Source of the DNA: Gemmatales bacterium
Lineage (GTDB): Bacteria > Planctomycetota > Planctomycetia > Gemmatales > Gemmataceae
Assembly (NCBI GenBank): GCA_026004675.1
Contig: BPJP01000004.1
Coordinates: 62,001 to 126,000, forward strand
DNA length: 64,000 nt
Reading direction: 5' to 3'
In this document: positions 12,467-22,734 of the stretch, piece after piece
Layout: every line of letters starts with the position of its first letter
How positions within the stretch are numbered: the first letter of the stretch is position 1
The notes under the pieces: generated by a model
What the model was told of the DNA's origin: nothing
The model's input: the letters and a program-made list of their open reading frames with translations, nothing else
Database searches by the model: none
Translations under genes and position numbers: made by a program

Positions 12467-12997
12467 CTAGTAATTCATCGGCATCTCGGAGGTGCTCGTC
12501 AGCGTGATGGGGCCGGACCAGAAATATTCCGGCACCCAATTATAGGACACAGTCACTTTGACGATGTTCTGATAAGCGGTTCCATCGTCGAGATCGATGC
12601 TGGTCGGGTAGCGGTTGAAATGCCCGATGCCGTTGACGGTCGGCGCATCCCAGTCGAATTCTCCTTGCGCCGTGACGATGGTGATGTTGACGCTCAGGCT
12701 GTTGGGATCCAGCCCCCCTGCCTGATTCTTGATAATCTTGTCGATGATGTACTGCTTGTCGACGTCGGGCAGGACGCCGTTCTGGATCAGTTCTTTGTTT
12801 TCTTCGTAATATTGGCCGCCGTGCGTCGAAGCGAAACGGGCAGCGTCGCGAGCGAGCCAGGCAACCTCCTGGTAGCGAAAGATACCAAACGCGCCCACGA
12901 TCATGCCCAGCGTGAAGAGAATCACGAGAGGGAAAACGAATGCCGCTTCCAAAGCTGCAACGCCTGGCCGAACCGGTTTGCTTTTGCGTAATAACAT
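12467..12997 (-). CDS. TadE-like pseudopilin (176 aa)
   Basis: A basic N-terminus (MLLRKSKPVRPGVAALEAAF) leads into one hydrophobic helix. The GVAALEAAFVFPL pattern is the TadE-like prepilin motif, with a Glu five residues into the helix as in class III prepilins. After the helix, YQEVAWLARDAARFAS is also typical of TadE. The remainder is a secreted domain with no recognised catalytic motif. Middle gene of the Tad-type operon, 39 bp from the gene upstream and 38 bp from the gene downstream. Confidence 0.8.
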   Translation of the reverse strand: MLLRKSKPVRPGVAALEAAFVFPLVILFTLGMIVGAFGIFRYQEVAWLARDAARFASTHGGQYYEENKELIQNGVLPDVDKQYIIDKIIKNQAGGLDPNSLSVNITIVTAQGEFDWDAPTVNGIGHFNRYPTSIDLDDGTAYQNIVKVTVSYNWVPEYFWSGPITLTSTSEMPMNY

Positions 12998-13036
12998 GGC
13001 TGATCGCCTCGGTGTCCGGAAAAAATCTCAGCCTCC

Positions 13037-13474
13037 CTAGTCGTAGGGGGTTTGCGGTGCCACGCGCATTTCCTCCGTGCGGTCAATCGTGATCGTGGAG
13101 GGGATGCCCGGAAACGAAGTAATCGTGCTGAAGGTGTAAACCACGCGAACCCGCACGACGTTCTCGCCGTTGGAAGTTGTTTCCGTTACAGTCACGTCGC
13201 TGTCCTGCAAAGGCGGTTTCAGGTTGGCACCGTCAGCAATCGTCGCCTTCTTGACAGCGTCTGTGCCATCGCCCGTGCCGTACTGCATTTTGGTATTGAA
13301 AACGGCGCTGGCGTATTGCGCTCCGTTGCGGGCGCAGTTGACGATGGTCAAGGTGTAGTAGAAGACCCGGCAGAAATCGACAGCGACAAGAGTGATGAAG
13401 GCGAGGAAAGGGAGAACAACTGCAAATTCAACAGCGGCATTCGCTGATCGCCGGCCAGCTTGTCTGTGGATCAT
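13037..13474 (-). CDS. TadE-like pseudopilin (145 aa), first gene of the operon
   Basis: Started at the ATG at 13474 (MIHRQAGRRSANAAVEFAVV), preceded by GGGGAAAAG. The N-terminus is the TadE motif: basic leader, small residues, Glu at the start of the helix (AAVEFAVVLPFLAFITL), then CRVFYYTLTIVNCARNGAQYAS. The extracellular part has no known domain. It is paralogous in layout to the next gene, giving two TadE-like proteins and one TadG-like protein in a row. An in-frame start 30 bases upstream is possible but adds residues unlike a leader. Confidence 0.8.
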   Translation of the reverse strand: MIHRQAGRRSANAAVEFAVVLPFLAFITLVAVDFCRVFYYTLTIVNCARNGAQYASAVFNTKMQYGTGDGTDAVKKATIADGANLKPPLQDSDVTVTETTSNGENVVRVRVVYTFSTITSFPGIPSTITIDRTEEMRVAPQTPYD

Positions 13475-14161
13475 ACTTGCTTTTCCCCTCGGCTCCAACG
13501 GCACACGTTCGCCTTTTCAGTGTGCCTGGCGAATTTTTTCTGCTCTTTCGTCCGCATTGCTTGATTTCCGAAGCCGGAGAATCACGGACGGCTCAGCAGT
13601 CCTGAGGGGGGAGAACGGAAGACTCGTTGTGGGACCGCTTCCATCCAGCTTTTCCATACGCTGGCAACGGGGAGAGTCGATTTCACCTCGCTGATCCGCC
13701 AGGAATTTTCGTTGAAGGACGAAAACGGGGATTCTGCCAAATTTCCCTAAAACCCCTCCTCGGTCATTTTTTGCTTCGAACGGTAGAAAATGCATCGGGA
13801 TATAAGCATATCTTTATGCTTCAAGGTCGCCCGGCGAGCCAGATGTTCGCAAACCAAGAAAGCAACTGTCTTTACTTTAAGAAAGCAACGCCTAAATCTG
13901 GTTTTTAGTGCACACTAAACAGCCGTCAACTAACGGTGGTTTGGATGAGCAGGCACCGTCAGCAAACGGTGATTTCTGTGAGCGTCGCGGCGTGTTGGCC
14001 GTCACCAAACGGTGATGTCATCGACACTTTTTTGCGCTTGAAGGGGAGCTGATCGCGGTTTAATATAAGGAGTGGTCCATGTTTGGATCTCCCCGCAGGA
14101 ACCGTGGCTCCGGTTCCTCCTACCCGCACGTCTGCGTCTCCCTTTTTGTGTAGGCCATCCC
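13475..14161 (+). other. 687-bp divergent intergenic region between the tad-type operon and tatA
   Basis: No convincing gene is seen. The part at 13800-14060 is clearly more AT-rich than the flanks and holds the degenerate repeat locus at 13923-14012. Promoters for the minus-strand pilin-like operon and for tatA must lie here, but I could not single out a confident -35/-10 pair. Confidence 0.5.
13923..14012. repeat. hairpin repeat locus A, three degenerate units
   Basis: Three copies of the hairpin core are present: CCGTCAACTAACGG at 13923-13936, ACCGTCAGCAAACGGT at 13955-13970 and CCGTCACCAAACGG at 13999-14012. The arms CCGT/ACGG are kept while the loop bases vary. The second element of the unit, GAGCGTCGCGGCGT, is seen once at about 13979-13993. 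Spacing is 33 and 43 bases, so this locus is degraded compared with the loci at 31.3 and 54.9 kb. Confidence 0.8.
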
Positions 14162-14338
14162 ATGTTCAACCTAGGTGCGACCGAATTGATCGCCTTGCTT
14201 GCCATTGGCGTATTGCTTTTCGGTCAAAAGCTGCCGTCGGTGGCACGATCCCTCGGCCGGTCTGTCATTGCTTTCAAGGAAGGCCTGCACGGCATCGAGG
14301 AGGACATCGACGGGACGGCTGGCGGCTCTGTCTCGTAG
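14162..14338 (+). CDS. tatA: Sec-independent translocase protein TatA
   Basis: A 58-residue protein, MFNLGATELIALLAIGVLLF..., with the TatA plan: one N-terminal membrane helix, the hinge FGQKLPSVARSLGRSV, then an amphipathic helix AFKEGLHGIEEDI. TatA oligomers form the passage for folded proteins in the twin-arginine pathway. tatC follows 196 bp downstream on the same strand. The very short acidic tail is near the minimum for the family. An in-frame ATG lies upstream, but the ATG at 14162 gives the conserved N-terminus. Confidence 0.9.
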   Translation: MFNLGATELIALLAIGVLLFGQKLPSVARSLGRSVIAFKEGLHGIEEDIDGTAGGSVS

Positions 14339-14534
14339 CGCATGAGCATGCCGTCGTAATCGCAGTGGTGGCGGCGCACGGACGAGTTTTTCAGTCGGGC
14401 GCAAGTTCGTGCGTGCCGGGCAGACTTCCTCCGTGCGTCGCCGCTTAAGCTTTTCGGCAACATGGACGATAGGCACCGCGAATCACAAGATGTTTCCATA
14501 GGAACGATGGTTTTCGACCTGGTGGTAGCAACGA

Positions 14535-15601
14535 ATGTCGCGCGACTATGACTATTCGGAGGACATGTTTGCCGATACGAGGATGTCGTTCGGCGAACAT
14601 CTCGAAGAACTCCGCATGCATATGTGGCGGGCGATCAAAGGGTTTTTGGTCGCCCTGTTCTTCAGCTTTTTCATCGGCAAACCAGTGCTGCAAGTGATAG
14701 CGGCACCGGTCGAAGAACAACTCGAAGCCTTTTACGATGCCCGCGTGGAACGGATCGCCAAAGAAATCAGCGAGCATCCAGGCGAGTACGAAACCGATCA
14801 ACCTAAAGAGGTCAACCTGGATGTCGACGTGCGTTCGCTGCAGAAAACGCTGGGTCTGCAGTCGGTGTATGAAAAGCTGAAGCTCAAGCCGGAAGCCGGC
14901 AGTGGTTCGCAATGGGTGCAGATCAAGGCGAGGATCAATCCTCATAGCTGGACGATGGCGCTACACAAAGCGATGCGGCAAGTCGGCAGGCGTCCCGGGC
15001 TGACGACGCTGAGCATTCAGGAAGCCTTCATGGCGTATTTCAAGGTGTGCATCTACTGCGGGGATCGTGCTTGGCAGTCCGTGGATTTTCTGGCAGTTGT
15101 GGCTGTTTGTCGCCGCCGGTCTCTATCCGCATGAAAAACGTCTGGTCAACGTCTATTTGCCCATCAGCCTGGTGCTGTTTCTTTGCGGCGTGGCGATGGC
15201 CCAGTTTGTCGTTATTCCGCGAGCGGTCGAAGCGCTTTTGTGGTTCAACGAATGGATCGGCTTGGAACCCGATTTGCGATTCAACGAGTGGCTCAGTTTT
15301 GCCATCCTTATGCCCCTGGTATTCGGCGTCGCCTTTCAGATTCCGCTTGTCATGATGTTCATCGAACGCCTGGGAATCGTGACGATCAGCGGCATGATCG
15401 GGCAATGGCGGCTGGCGTTCTTTATCATCGAAGTTTTCGCTGCCGTGTTTTCCCCCGTCGATCGATGCCATCAGCATGCAGCTGCTGGCGTTGCCGATGT
15501 TCGCTTTATATTGGTTCGGCATTTTCCTGTGCCGATTCAATCCCCGGCCGCCCGATCTGGACATCGACATACCCGATTCCGACGAGATGGTCGAGGTGTA
15601 G
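14535..15601 (+). CDS. tatC: Sec-independent translocase protein TatC (frame broken twice)
   Basis: Tat substrate receptor, about 354 residues after repair, longer than usual TatC because of a soluble insertion of roughly 100 residues after the first membrane helix (PVEEQLEAFYDARVERIAKE... to ARINPHSWTM). The N-terminus MSFGEHLEELRMHMW matches the family F-x-x-H-L-x-E-L-R, and IFWQLWLFVAAGLYPHEKR and AFQIPLVMMFIERLGIV are conserved TatC segments. The frame moves at the G4 run at 15060-15063 and again at the C5 run at 15452-15456; one base fewer in each gives an unbroken TatC ending VFSPSIDAISMQLLALPMF...MVEV. Confidence 0.9.
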
Positions 15602-15616
15602 GCATGGCGACAAAAA

Positions 15617-15651
15617 GAACCCCGTCAACAACGACAAAGCTGACGGGGTTC
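15617..15651. terminator. bidirectional rho-independent terminator between tatC and tal
   Basis: An 11-bp perfect stem GAACCCCGTCA (15617-15627) / TGACGGGGTTC (15641-15651) with a 13-base loop lies between the convergent ends of tatC and transaldolase. On the minus strand it is followed by T5, and on the plus strand by ATTACTTTT, so it can serve both genes. Confidence 0.8.
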
Positions 15652-15679
15652 ATTACTTTTGTCGAGATGGCAGAGTCGA

Positions 15680-16756
15680 TCAGGAGACGCCTGCCGCGGC
15701 GTGGCCGGACTTCAGGGCGCTACGCTTTTCCGCGATCAGCTTCAACAGAGCTTTTTGCGGATCGGCAAACTTTTGCAAACCTTCGGACATCAACACCTCT
15801 TCAAGCTTCTGCATATCGACTTCCCGGTCGATTTCCGCCAAAACATCGTCCGGGGGAAGCTTGTCGATCTGGCGTTCGAAGGTCATTCCCGATTTTTGCA
15901 CGGCGTCGTTCGTCTGTGGCGGATTGGTCTCGATGTCCGAACCGGCAAACGCCGCCACATATTTCCACGGCGGATCATCCTTTTTCTTGGTGCCGGTGCT
16001 GGCGAAAATCATTTCCTGTTTCAGAGGAAGTTTCTTGTCGGCCCAGAATTCCTGGTTCTGCTTCCAGATGCGCTTGGCGTTGACGATGCCGACCTGACCT
16101 TGTGCCCTGGGCGACAATTGAGGAACGTGTTTTTCCGTGTAGACGTCGACCCGGCTTACAAAGATGCTGTACACCGATTTGAAGGTTTCCAGAGACGATC
16201 GTCGCTGCGCACCGCGCCACATGGCATCCCGTGCCGCTTTGTATTGCCGATCCGAGAAGATCAGCGTGACGTTGAGTGTCACACCTGCAGCGCACAGCTC
16301 TTCGATGGCGTCGAGACCGGCTGGGGTCGCCGGTACCTTGATCATGCGGTTCTTGTGACCGGCGCTCCATTTCTTGCCCAATTCGATGTAGCTGCTGACG
16401 CGTTTTTCGTGGGGCATATTGAGTTCCAAATCTTCGATCAGCGGGTCCAATTCGAAACTCACATAGCCGTCGTCGCCCCGGGTCGATTCCCAGACTTCGA
16501 GAAAAACGCTTTGCGCTTGCCGAACCAGTTGGTCCGTCATGCGCCAGGCGACGGCACTGTCGTCGAGACCTTCATTCATGAGCCGGACCAAATCCTGGTC
16601 GAAGCGGCCAGTTTTGATGAGGTCGGCAACAATGATCGGGTTGGAGGTGGCGCCGGTGGCACCCAGTTTTCGGTTTTCAACCACCAATTCCGGGTCGATC
16701 GAGTCGAGCCAGAGCTTGGTGCCGGTGGCTATCAGGGATTGTAGAGGTGATGTCAC
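15680..16756 (-). CDS. tal: transaldolase
   Basis: Transfers a dihydroxyacetone unit between sugar phosphates in the pentose phosphate pathway. The 358-residue protein starts at a GTG at 16756 preceded by GGAGAAACGCC. The Schiff-base lysine is in [21 protein letters not shown], and [15 protein letters not shown] near the start and [10 protein letters not shown] are family motifs. The length fits the long transaldolase subfamily also seen fused to glucose-6-phosphate isomerase; here it is free-standing. The frame continues upstream of the GTG without homology. It works with phosphoketolase on the same intermediates. Confidence 0.92.
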   Translation of the reverse strand: MTSPLQSLIATGTKLWLDSIDPELVVENRKLGATGATSNPIIVADLIKTGRFDQDLVRLMNEGLDDSAVAWRMTDQLVRQAQSVFLEVWESTRGDDGYVSFELDPLIEDLELNMPHEKRVSSYIELGKKWSAGHKNRMIKVPATPAGLDAIEELCAAGVTLNVTLIFSDRQYKAARDAMWRGAQRRSSLETFKSVYSIFVSRVDVYTEKHVPQLSPRAQGQVGIVNAKRIWKQNQEFWADKKLPLKQEMIFASTGTKKKDDPPWKYVAAFAGSDIETNPPQTNDAVQKSGMTFERQIDKLPPDDVLAEIDREVDMQKLEEVLMSEGLQKFADPQKALLKLIAEKRSALKSGHAAAGVS

Positions 16757-16966
16757 GGCGTTTCTCCTTGAGAATGGGGAATCCAACAGTGTTAACTTAG
16801 ATGATTTCGCTTCGACAAGCAACGCAAGAATAATCCTTCGGCAGGCGTCGCGCGGCGTTTGGCGGGCGATGCCGGTGGAAATCGCCCAGAGAGCCAGTAG
16901 CGAAAGACGGAAAAACGATTTACGATCTGAGCATCGAAACCTGACTTTCGCTGAAAGGACCGAGCC

Positions 16967-18874
16967 ATGCGGCGACTCGTCTATGCCATCTTGTGGACAT
17001 TGATTTTGTCCTCCGCCATATCGCGAGCGGAAGCGAAAAAAGTGTGGGTCGTGCAAAACGGTCAGCCCAAGTTGTCTATCCGCGCTGGTAGCGTGCCGGC
17101 GCCAATCGACGAACTGCGCCATTACCTCAAGCGCATGACGGGTGCCGAAATTCCCGCGGCACCGGGCGACGCACGAAGCGGCATCCTTTTTGTCGGTTTG
17201 TTCAAGGATTTTCCCGATCTCGGCTTGAAAAAGCCGAAGGACCTTGGGGAAGAAGGCTTTCTACTCCGGAGTGAGGCGGGCAATCTTTATCTTCTTGCCG
17301 ATCGGCCACTTGGCGTGCAGCATGCGGTCACGACGTTTTTGCATCAGTTGGGTTGCCGCTGGTTCTTTCCCGGAACGACGTGGGAGGTAGTTCCGCGACA
17401 AAAAGATATCGCCGGTTCGTGGGATGAGATTCAAAGGCCGGCGTTTTCCATGCAACGCCGCATCTGGCCTGGGTACGGAAGCTACAGGCAGAATAAAGTC
17501 GATTGGCAAAACTGGGATCGGCATAACCGGATGGGCGGTCCGGTCGACATCGCCATTGGCCACACGTTCAATGGCCTGAATCCGGACAAGGATTTTGCCG
17601 AACACCCCGAATGGTTCGCTCTCGTCAATGGCAAACGCCAGCCGACCAAGCCGTGCTATGCGCATCCCGAAGTGGTCAAGCGGGCGATCGCATACGCTCT
17701 GGCCAAAGCGGAGAGCGGGGACAAGATGATCTCGATGAGTGCCCCCGACGGCCTGGGCTATTGCGAATGCGAACGTTGCATGGCGGTGTTGCGGGGCACG
17801 ACGACCTTCCGCGCCCACGGCACTTTATTCGGCAAGAAACCAAACGGTGAGATCATCAACATTACTTCCGAAACGCTATTCGGTCTCATCAACAAAACTG
17901 CCGAGGCGGTCGCCAAGAAATATCCAGATGTGCGGATCGGGTGCTATGCTTACAGTGCCTATTCCCATCCACCCTCTTTCGATTTTCATCCGAACGTCTA
18001 CATCCAAACGACGACGCGTTATCGGCGAACACCTCTCACGATGGAGGAGCAATTGGCCCAATTCGGCAAAAAGACGAAGCATCTTGGCATCCGCGAATAC
18101 TACAGCGTCTACCAGTGGGATTGGGATGGGCCTGATCCCGGACAGGTTCGTCCAGACCGGCTGCAGCAGTCGCTCAGCTTTTTCCAGAAGCACGGCGTCA
18201 CCGCCATCAATGCCGAGGCATCGAACAACTGGGGACCGCGCGGCTTGGGTTATTACCTGGCTTCCCAGATGATGTGGCGCGGCACCGACATCGACCTCAA
18301 GCCGATCATCCGCGATTTCTATGAAAAAGCCTTCGGTCCAGCCGCCCTGCCCATGCAGCGCTACTATGTTCGCTGGTACGGCTCCAGCGCTGTGGCCATC
18401 GACGACCCCGCATTGCGGATTCCCAAGGATGACGAAAAGCCAACCTTGACCGCTGATTCCTTGAAGGCAGCGATTCGGGACCTCGACGAGGCGGTTCGGC
18501 TGACGAAAGATGACCCAGAATGCCGGCGACGGGTGGACCATTTGCGGATGTATGTTCATTTTTTGGTTCTCCGCCATCGACTTGACGTGGCTGCCGCCCA
18601 AAAAGACAAAGAAGCCATTCTGGACGGGATCAAAGGCGAAACGGTTTTTGGCGGCAGGTTGAACGATACCAACCTGGTGCACGCTCGCCCGCTGATTGGC
18701 AAGGCGTTTCTGCGCCGCTTCCGCAAACACGTTCCTATCCTTGAAAGTTTGCCCGAGTCGAACCGGGAAGCGAAAGCATGGCGAAAACTGGGCCAGCCAC
18801 CCGATGCCAAGGAACTCGAACAGCTGTGGCGGGCAGACAAAGCGTTTTTGTCAAAGCCAGCATCGATCAGATGA
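16967..18874 (+). CDS. secreted DUF4838-domain protein, glycosidase-like
   Basis: A 635-residue protein with a signal peptide ([23 protein letters not shown]). Residues about 30-135 resemble the alpha-glucuronidase-like N-terminal domain ([33 protein letters not shown]). The central DUF4838 region has [30 protein letters not shown] and [20 protein letters not shown]. The fold is related to TIM-barrel glycoside hydrolases, but substrate and activity are not established. A good ribosome site (GAAAGGACC) precedes the ATG. It overlaps the convergent flgI gene by 8 bp at the 3' ends. Confidence 0.8.
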   Translation: MRRLVYAILWTLILSSAISRAEAKKVWVVQNGQPKLSIRAGSVPAPIDELRHYLKRMTGAEIPAAPGDARSGILFVGLFKDFPDLGLKKPKDLGEEGFLLRSEAGNLYLLADRPLGVQHAVTTFLHQLGCRWFFPGTTWEVVPRQKDIAGSWDEIQRPAFSMQRRIWPGYGSYRQNKVDWQNWDRHNRMGGPVDIAIGHTFNGLNPDKDFAEHPEWFALVNGKRQPTKPCYAHPEVVKRAIAYALAKAESGDKMISMSAPDGLGYCECERCMAVLRGTTTFRAHGTLFGKKPNGEIINITSETLFGLINKTAEAVAKKYPDVRIGCYAYSAYSHPPSFDFHPNVYIQTTTRYRRTPLTMEEQLAQFGKKTKHLGIREYYSVYQWDWDGPDPGQVRPDRLQQSLSFFQKHGVTAINAEASNNWGPRGLGYYLASQMMWRGTDIDLKPIIRDFYEKAFGPAALPMQRYYVRWYGSSAVAIDDPALRIPKDDEKPTLTADSLKAAIRDLDEAVRLTKDDPECRRRVDHLRMYVHFLVLRHRLDVAAAQKDKEAILDGIKGETVFGGRLNDTNLVHARPLIGKAFLRRFRKHVPILESLPESNREAKAWRKLGQPPDAKELEQLWRADKAFLSKPASIR

Positions 18875-20006
18875 GGATCAACTCGGCGTGCAGAGCGCCG
18901 GCTCGCTTGATGGCCTGAAAGATGGTGATGAGATCGCGAGGCGTCGCTCCCAAGGCATTCAAAGCCCGCGCCAATTCGGCAACCGTTACGACTTTTGGCA
19001 CGACAAACAAAGGCCTCCCCTGTTCATCGACTTGCACGTTTGCCTGGGGAAGCACGGCCGTCGTTCCCTGGCGGGCAAAAGGTGCCGGCTGCGATGCCGT
19101 GAACGATTCCGTCGTTACAATCGACAAATTGCCATGAGCCACCGCAACCGATGAAATCCTCACGTTTTCGCCGGCCACGATCGTGCCGGTTCGCTCATTG
19201 ATAACCACTCGAGCAATGGTGTCCGGTTCGACCTCGAGTTGCCCCAGTTCGGCCACGAATTCCACCGGGTCGGCGCATTTGCTTTCCGGCACCATCACGT
19301 GAACAGCGCCGGCATCCAATGTAATGGCCGAAAAGGGATATTTGGCATTGATGGCCTCGGCAATCGCTTTTGCAGTATTGTAATCCGGTTCCTCGAGCAG
19401 CAACCGAAGTTGGCCGTGATGAACGAATTGTCCCCGCGCTTCTCGCTCGACGATGGCCCCACCTGGTATGCGTCCAACGGTTGGGTGGTTCTTCTGCACG
19501 GTGGACTGGGGTTGCTGGGCCTGGACGGGCGAAGTGAATACGAAACCACCGATCGACACCGGGCCTTGAGCGACAGCATAGTCGACACCGTCGACACCAC
19601 GCAACGGCGTCATGATCAATGTCCCGCCTTGCAGGCTAGTGGCATCATCGATGACGGAAACGGTGACATCGATGCGACTGCCTCGCCGCGCTGTCGGGCT
19701 CAATTCCGCCGTCACCATCACGACCGAGACATTGCCCGAACGAAAGACGGGATCGTTGCGATTGCCTGACGCGATCTTCGGAGCCGTATTAAAGCGGGTC
19801 AGCAAGTTGACGGCGATCTGATTCGTGTACGTACTTCTTCCGCCAGTTCCCTCCAACCCGACAACGAGTCCCAGGCCGAACAGTTGGTTCGGTCGCATGC
19901 CTTCGATATTGGTGATGTCCTTGATGCGAACAGCAGCGCTGACCACAGCCGGGAATAAAAGAGCCCAAACCGCAGACTTTGCCAGAATGAGGAATTCTCG
20001 CCGCAT
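18867..20006 (-). CDS. flgI: flagellar P-ring protein FlgI
   Basis: Structural protein of the periplasmic P ring around the flagellar rod. The start is the ATG at 20006 (MRREFLILAKSAVWALL), giving a signal peptide ending near VVSAA and a mature N-terminus VRIKDITNIEGMRPNQLFGLGLVVGL, strongly diagnostic of FlgI. The rest follows the family to VTVAELARALNALGATPRDLITIFQAIKRAGALHAEL. No other flagellar gene is in the window, so this gene stands alone. Motile planctomycete swarmer cells use flagella, so a working gene elsewhere-complemented system is plausible. Confidence 0.92.
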   Translation of the reverse strand: MRREFLILAKSAVWALLFPAVVSAAVRIKDITNIEGMRPNQLFGLGLVVGLEGTGGRSTYTNQIAVNLLTRFNTAPKIASGNRNDPVFRSGNVSVVMVTAELSPTARRGSRIDVTVSVIDDATSLQGGTLIMTPLRGVDGVDYAVAQGPVSIGGFVFTSPVQAQQPQSTVQKNHPTVGRIPGGAIVEREARGQFVHHGQLRLLLEEPDYNTAKAIAEAINAKYPFSAITLDAGAVHVMVPESKCADPVEFVAELGQLEVEPDTIARVVINERTGTIVAGENVRISSVAVAHGNLSIVTTESFTASQPAPFARQGTTAVLPQANVQVDEQGRPLFVVPKVVTVAELARALNALGATPRDLITIFQAIKRAGALHAELILI

Positions 20007-20297
20007 GGCACCGACTCTCTTCGCTTCCTGCGTTCGAAGGTGAGTCTTGAGCAAGACATTTGTCAAAATGCGTATGATTACTATCGGCAGCGCTCTGCGC
20101 AAAATGAACAGGAAATCGCCGCTCAGGGGCCATGCTGACAATTAACTGGAAGCTGAAAAGGCGATCCCGGCAGTTGACCGCAGGGACCGCCAAATCACAA
20201 TCCAACTGACATGGATTGCCTTGCGAATTCTTTAGCCGATTCGGCTTGAACGTCGCGTGCTTTGGGCGAACTGGTCGCTCGATTCCATCCCCGGACG

Positions 20298-21488
20298 TCA
20301 ATAGCGAACGGCAAAACCAGTGCCGGCGAAAAAGTCGTCCGCCGCCCGGTTGAGTCCATATCCCGCCCGAATGTCGTATTGGAAGTTATTGGTGATCAAA
20401 TAGGTGAAGCCGGCGTCGAGGAAGTATTGCGGTTTGACGGTCGGATCGATCGAACTGTGCGGGAAGAAAGCGAACCATTCGAAGAAGGCGCCCAGCCTGT
20501 CTGTCAGGGACCATCCTGTTGTCAGCGATTGGGAAAACTCGATGTAGGAATGGCGTGGCGAGACGGTTGGATCAATCCCAGCCAGGGCCCCGAACAGCGT
20601 GTCGTCGCCAGCGACGGCCCGGTTGGCCATGGTTTGGCCGCCAATCGTAAGGAAATCTTTGATAACTTCCCAACTATACAGGAGTGAAACGCCGGGTTGC
20701 ACTTCATCGGTCGAGAAAGCATCGGCCCCCGTCGGGACAGTGCCTTGGATGATCAAAGCCATTTCTGGACGGACACCCTTTTGTTCAGTCAGTCCGAGTT
20801 TCACGCCGAGGAGTAAATCTTCAGCCCCGGTTGCAGTCGTGGAGACGCCGCCAGTACGCAATCGCTCGTTGGCATGGTTCCAGGCGATCCGCAATTCAAA
20901 CCAGTCGGCAAACATGCCAATACGCCAGAGCATCTCGGGGTAAGAGTGGAAATTACGTTGGGTGCCTCCTTCGTTGTCGTGGATGAAAGTGTACCCCGCC
21001 TCTAACTGGATGCGCCCTCGACCAACGGTGGACGACGCCTCCGTGAAACTAGGGCGGTCGGTGACGATGGTATCGTTTTGGTCGTCGCTGTCATCATCGC
21101 CATCGTTGTCGGTCTCGGCAAAGGTGGGATCGACGCCGTTGTCGATACGACTGTTGCCATCTCGATCTTGGCTGGTCATGCGGAACGGGTTCGGTCGCCG
21201 TTGGGGCAAAGTGGGTTGGCTGTCGTCTTGTTCTTCTTTGTCCTCGTTGCAGTTCTTGTCGACGTTCCAAGAGAAAAGAGTCTTGGGACCTCTTTCACGA
21301 CAGGGATTTCGCCAGCGGGGGCGCCTGCCACACGCGGGGCACGGCCACGAGACATGCTCCAAAGTCGATGGGCAACATACCTGCCAATCGGGAAGACGTC
21401 CAACAGCTATGTTCGACAAAGGAGTCAGAGCATTGCACCCCGTGCACAAAAAGAGAACGGCTAACCAGCCTGCTTGAAGTTGTTTCAT
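20298..21488 (-). CDS. outer-membrane beta-barrel lipoprotein, phenol MetA-pathway transporter-like
   Basis: About 396 residues. The N-terminus (MKQLQAGWLAVLFLCTGC) is a lipoprotein signal with a Cys at the lipobox. A Cys-rich stretch follows (CCPSTLEHVSWPCPACGRRP), then an acidic Asp-rich segment (AETDNDGDDDSDDQND) that could bind calcium. From TDRPSFTEASSTVGRGRIQLEAGYTF onward it matches the Phenol_MetA_deg-type barrel common in planctomycetes and ends in an aromatic residue (GFAVRY), as outer-membrane barrels do. A TTG at 21500 is also in frame. The substrate is unknown; the family name does not imply phenol use. Confidence 0.7.
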   Translation of the reverse strand: MKQLQAGWLAVLFLCTGCNALTPLSNIAVGRLPDWQVCCPSTLEHVSWPCPACGRRPRWRNPCRERGPKTLFSWNVDKNCNEDKEEQDDSQPTLPQRRPNPFRMTSQDRDGNSRIDNGVDPTFAETDNDGDDDSDDQNDTIVTDRPSFTEASSTVGRGRIQLEAGYTFIHDNEGGTQRNFHSYPEMLWRIGMFADWFELRIAWNHANERLRTGGVSTTATGAEDLLLGVKLGLTEQKGVRPEMALIIQGTVPTGADAFSTDEVQPGVSLLYSWEVIKDFLTIGGQTMANRAVAGDDTLFGALAGIDPTVSPRHSYIEFSQSLTTGWSLTDRLGAFFEWFAFFPHSSIDPTVKPQYFLDAGFTYLITNNFQYDIRAGYGLNRAADDFFAGTGFAVRY

Positions 21489-21579
21489 GCCTTTTACCAA
21501 TTGGATAAGAATTGAGTGAGGGTCCGATGGTAGGGAAGATATCGGACAGGCCGTGTCGGCGTCTGCAGTTTATTCGCCA

Positions 21580-22734
21580 CTAATTTGATTGTTTAGCCTC
21601 CACTAAGAAGGCTTCGGTTCGAGCGGCTAGTTTTTGCAAACGATGGAAGCAGTCGAGGAAAGTTTCGCCTTGGGCAAACAGGGTAAGGATTGGTCGGCGG
21701 GAGGCGATCGATTCGCCAGGATGGGGGACATCGAGGTAAACTGGCGCGAAATCGCCGTCGTACTTCTCGTCCCACGGGCCGTCGTTGGGGAAAGTGAGGC
21801 TGTCGCGGGCAAACAAGATGGCCTTGCCGAACACGTTGGCCAGGGCATTGCTTGAGACCGCGTCGTTAGCTCGAGTAAAGCAATTTCGGTGCAGAGCGAT
21901 GGCCCGCACGCCGAGCGCTGCTTCCAGTACTTCCACGGATGCCGTATAGCGCGGATTGATTTCGACAGGCCAGGGTGTGTTTTCGCGGAGAATGAAATCG
22001 ATGCCGAACAGGCCACGCAGGCCACAGCCCCTGGCAAGAGCGTGACCGATTCGTTTCAGCATTTCGGTAGTCTGGTCCGTCAAGAGCACAGGGCCGATGC
22101 TGCCGCAGTATTGAAAAGGACCGGCGCCGAGCCAATCCTGGTGGATCAACTGCGCGGTGATGCCGATCAAGTGCACTTCATCTTGGCTGGCTACGAAGAC
22201 CGCCGAATGGCTGTCTCCTTCGATGTATTCTTGAAGAAACTCATCGCGAGTCGGGTGGGCATGGTTGTCGGCGAAGCGAATCCGAGCGCCGCCGCCGCTG
22301 CGTCTGGGCTTGATCAACCAACGTTGCCCCTCGGAGGGATATTGCCGAGCGATGCGTGGCGCTGGCAGGCCGGCGTTGCGCAAGAGCTGTGTCCAGTACC
22401 AGGGAGATCGGACCTTTCGAAGAACATCTGGGCGGTTTCCCCACAGAGGGCGCTCGCGAGCCAGGCTGGCGATCAGGTCAGGGTGATTTTCCAATGCACC
22501 GGTGTAAAGCAAAGGGATGTCGGGGGGCAACCGACGTATCGCGTTGACCAGGCCATGCGGGTAGAGGCAAGCGGGAAGCCGTTGCGCGACACAACGGCGG
22601 AAAAGGTCGCGATCAGCAAAGAGATCGAAGCAGACCGGTTGGATGCCCGCGCGCAAGGCCGAAAAAGCGGCTGCGCGTGCACTGGCACCCACGATGATCA
22701 AGTTCGTGTCGCATTCGGCCCGTGAGGGGGTCAT
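21580..22734 (-). CDS. ATP-grasp domain protein
   Basis: A 384-residue ATP-grasp protein. Residues 10-90 form a Rossmann-like preATP-grasp domain (NLIIVGASARAAAFSALRAG). The grasp core is seen in RWLIKPRRSGGGARIRF (ATP lysine and small-residue loop) and in FGIDFILRENTPWPVEINPRYTASVEVLE, where E-x-N-P-R supplies metal ligands. Such enzymes ligate a carboxylate to an amine or thiol through an acyl phosphate; the substrate is not evident. Its ATG overlaps the proC stop (ATGA), so it is translationally coupled to proC, suggesting an amino-acid-related substrate. Related genes occur near tetrahydromethanopterin genes in planctomycetes, but none is seen here. Confidence 0.78.
   Translation of the reverse strand: MTPSRAECDTNLIIVGASARAAAFSALRAGIQPVCFDLFADRDLFRRCVAQRLPACLYPHGLVNAIRRLPPDIPLLYTGALENHPDLIASLARERPLWGNRPDVLRKVRSPWYWTQLLRNAGLPAPRIARQYPSEGQRWLIKPRRSGGGARIRFADNHAHPTRDEFLQEYIEGDSHSAVFVASQDEVHLIGITAQLIHQDWLGAGPFQYCGSIGPVLLTDQTTEMLKRIGHALARGCGLRGLFGIDFILRENTPWPVEINPRYTASVEVLEAALGVRAIALHRNCFTRANDAVSSNALANVFGKAILFARDSLTFPNDGPWDEKYDGDFAPVYLDVPHPGESIASRRPILTLFAQGETFLDCFHRLQKLAARTEAFLVEAKQSN

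Noticed and set aside
13517..13795. 92-residue minus-strand frame upstream of the TadE operon
   Set aside because: No domain, no convincing ribosome site and a composition like intergenic DNA; left as intergenic.
15659..16744. 361-residue plus-strand frame over transaldolase
   Set aside because: Antisense to the Schiff-base region of transaldolase.
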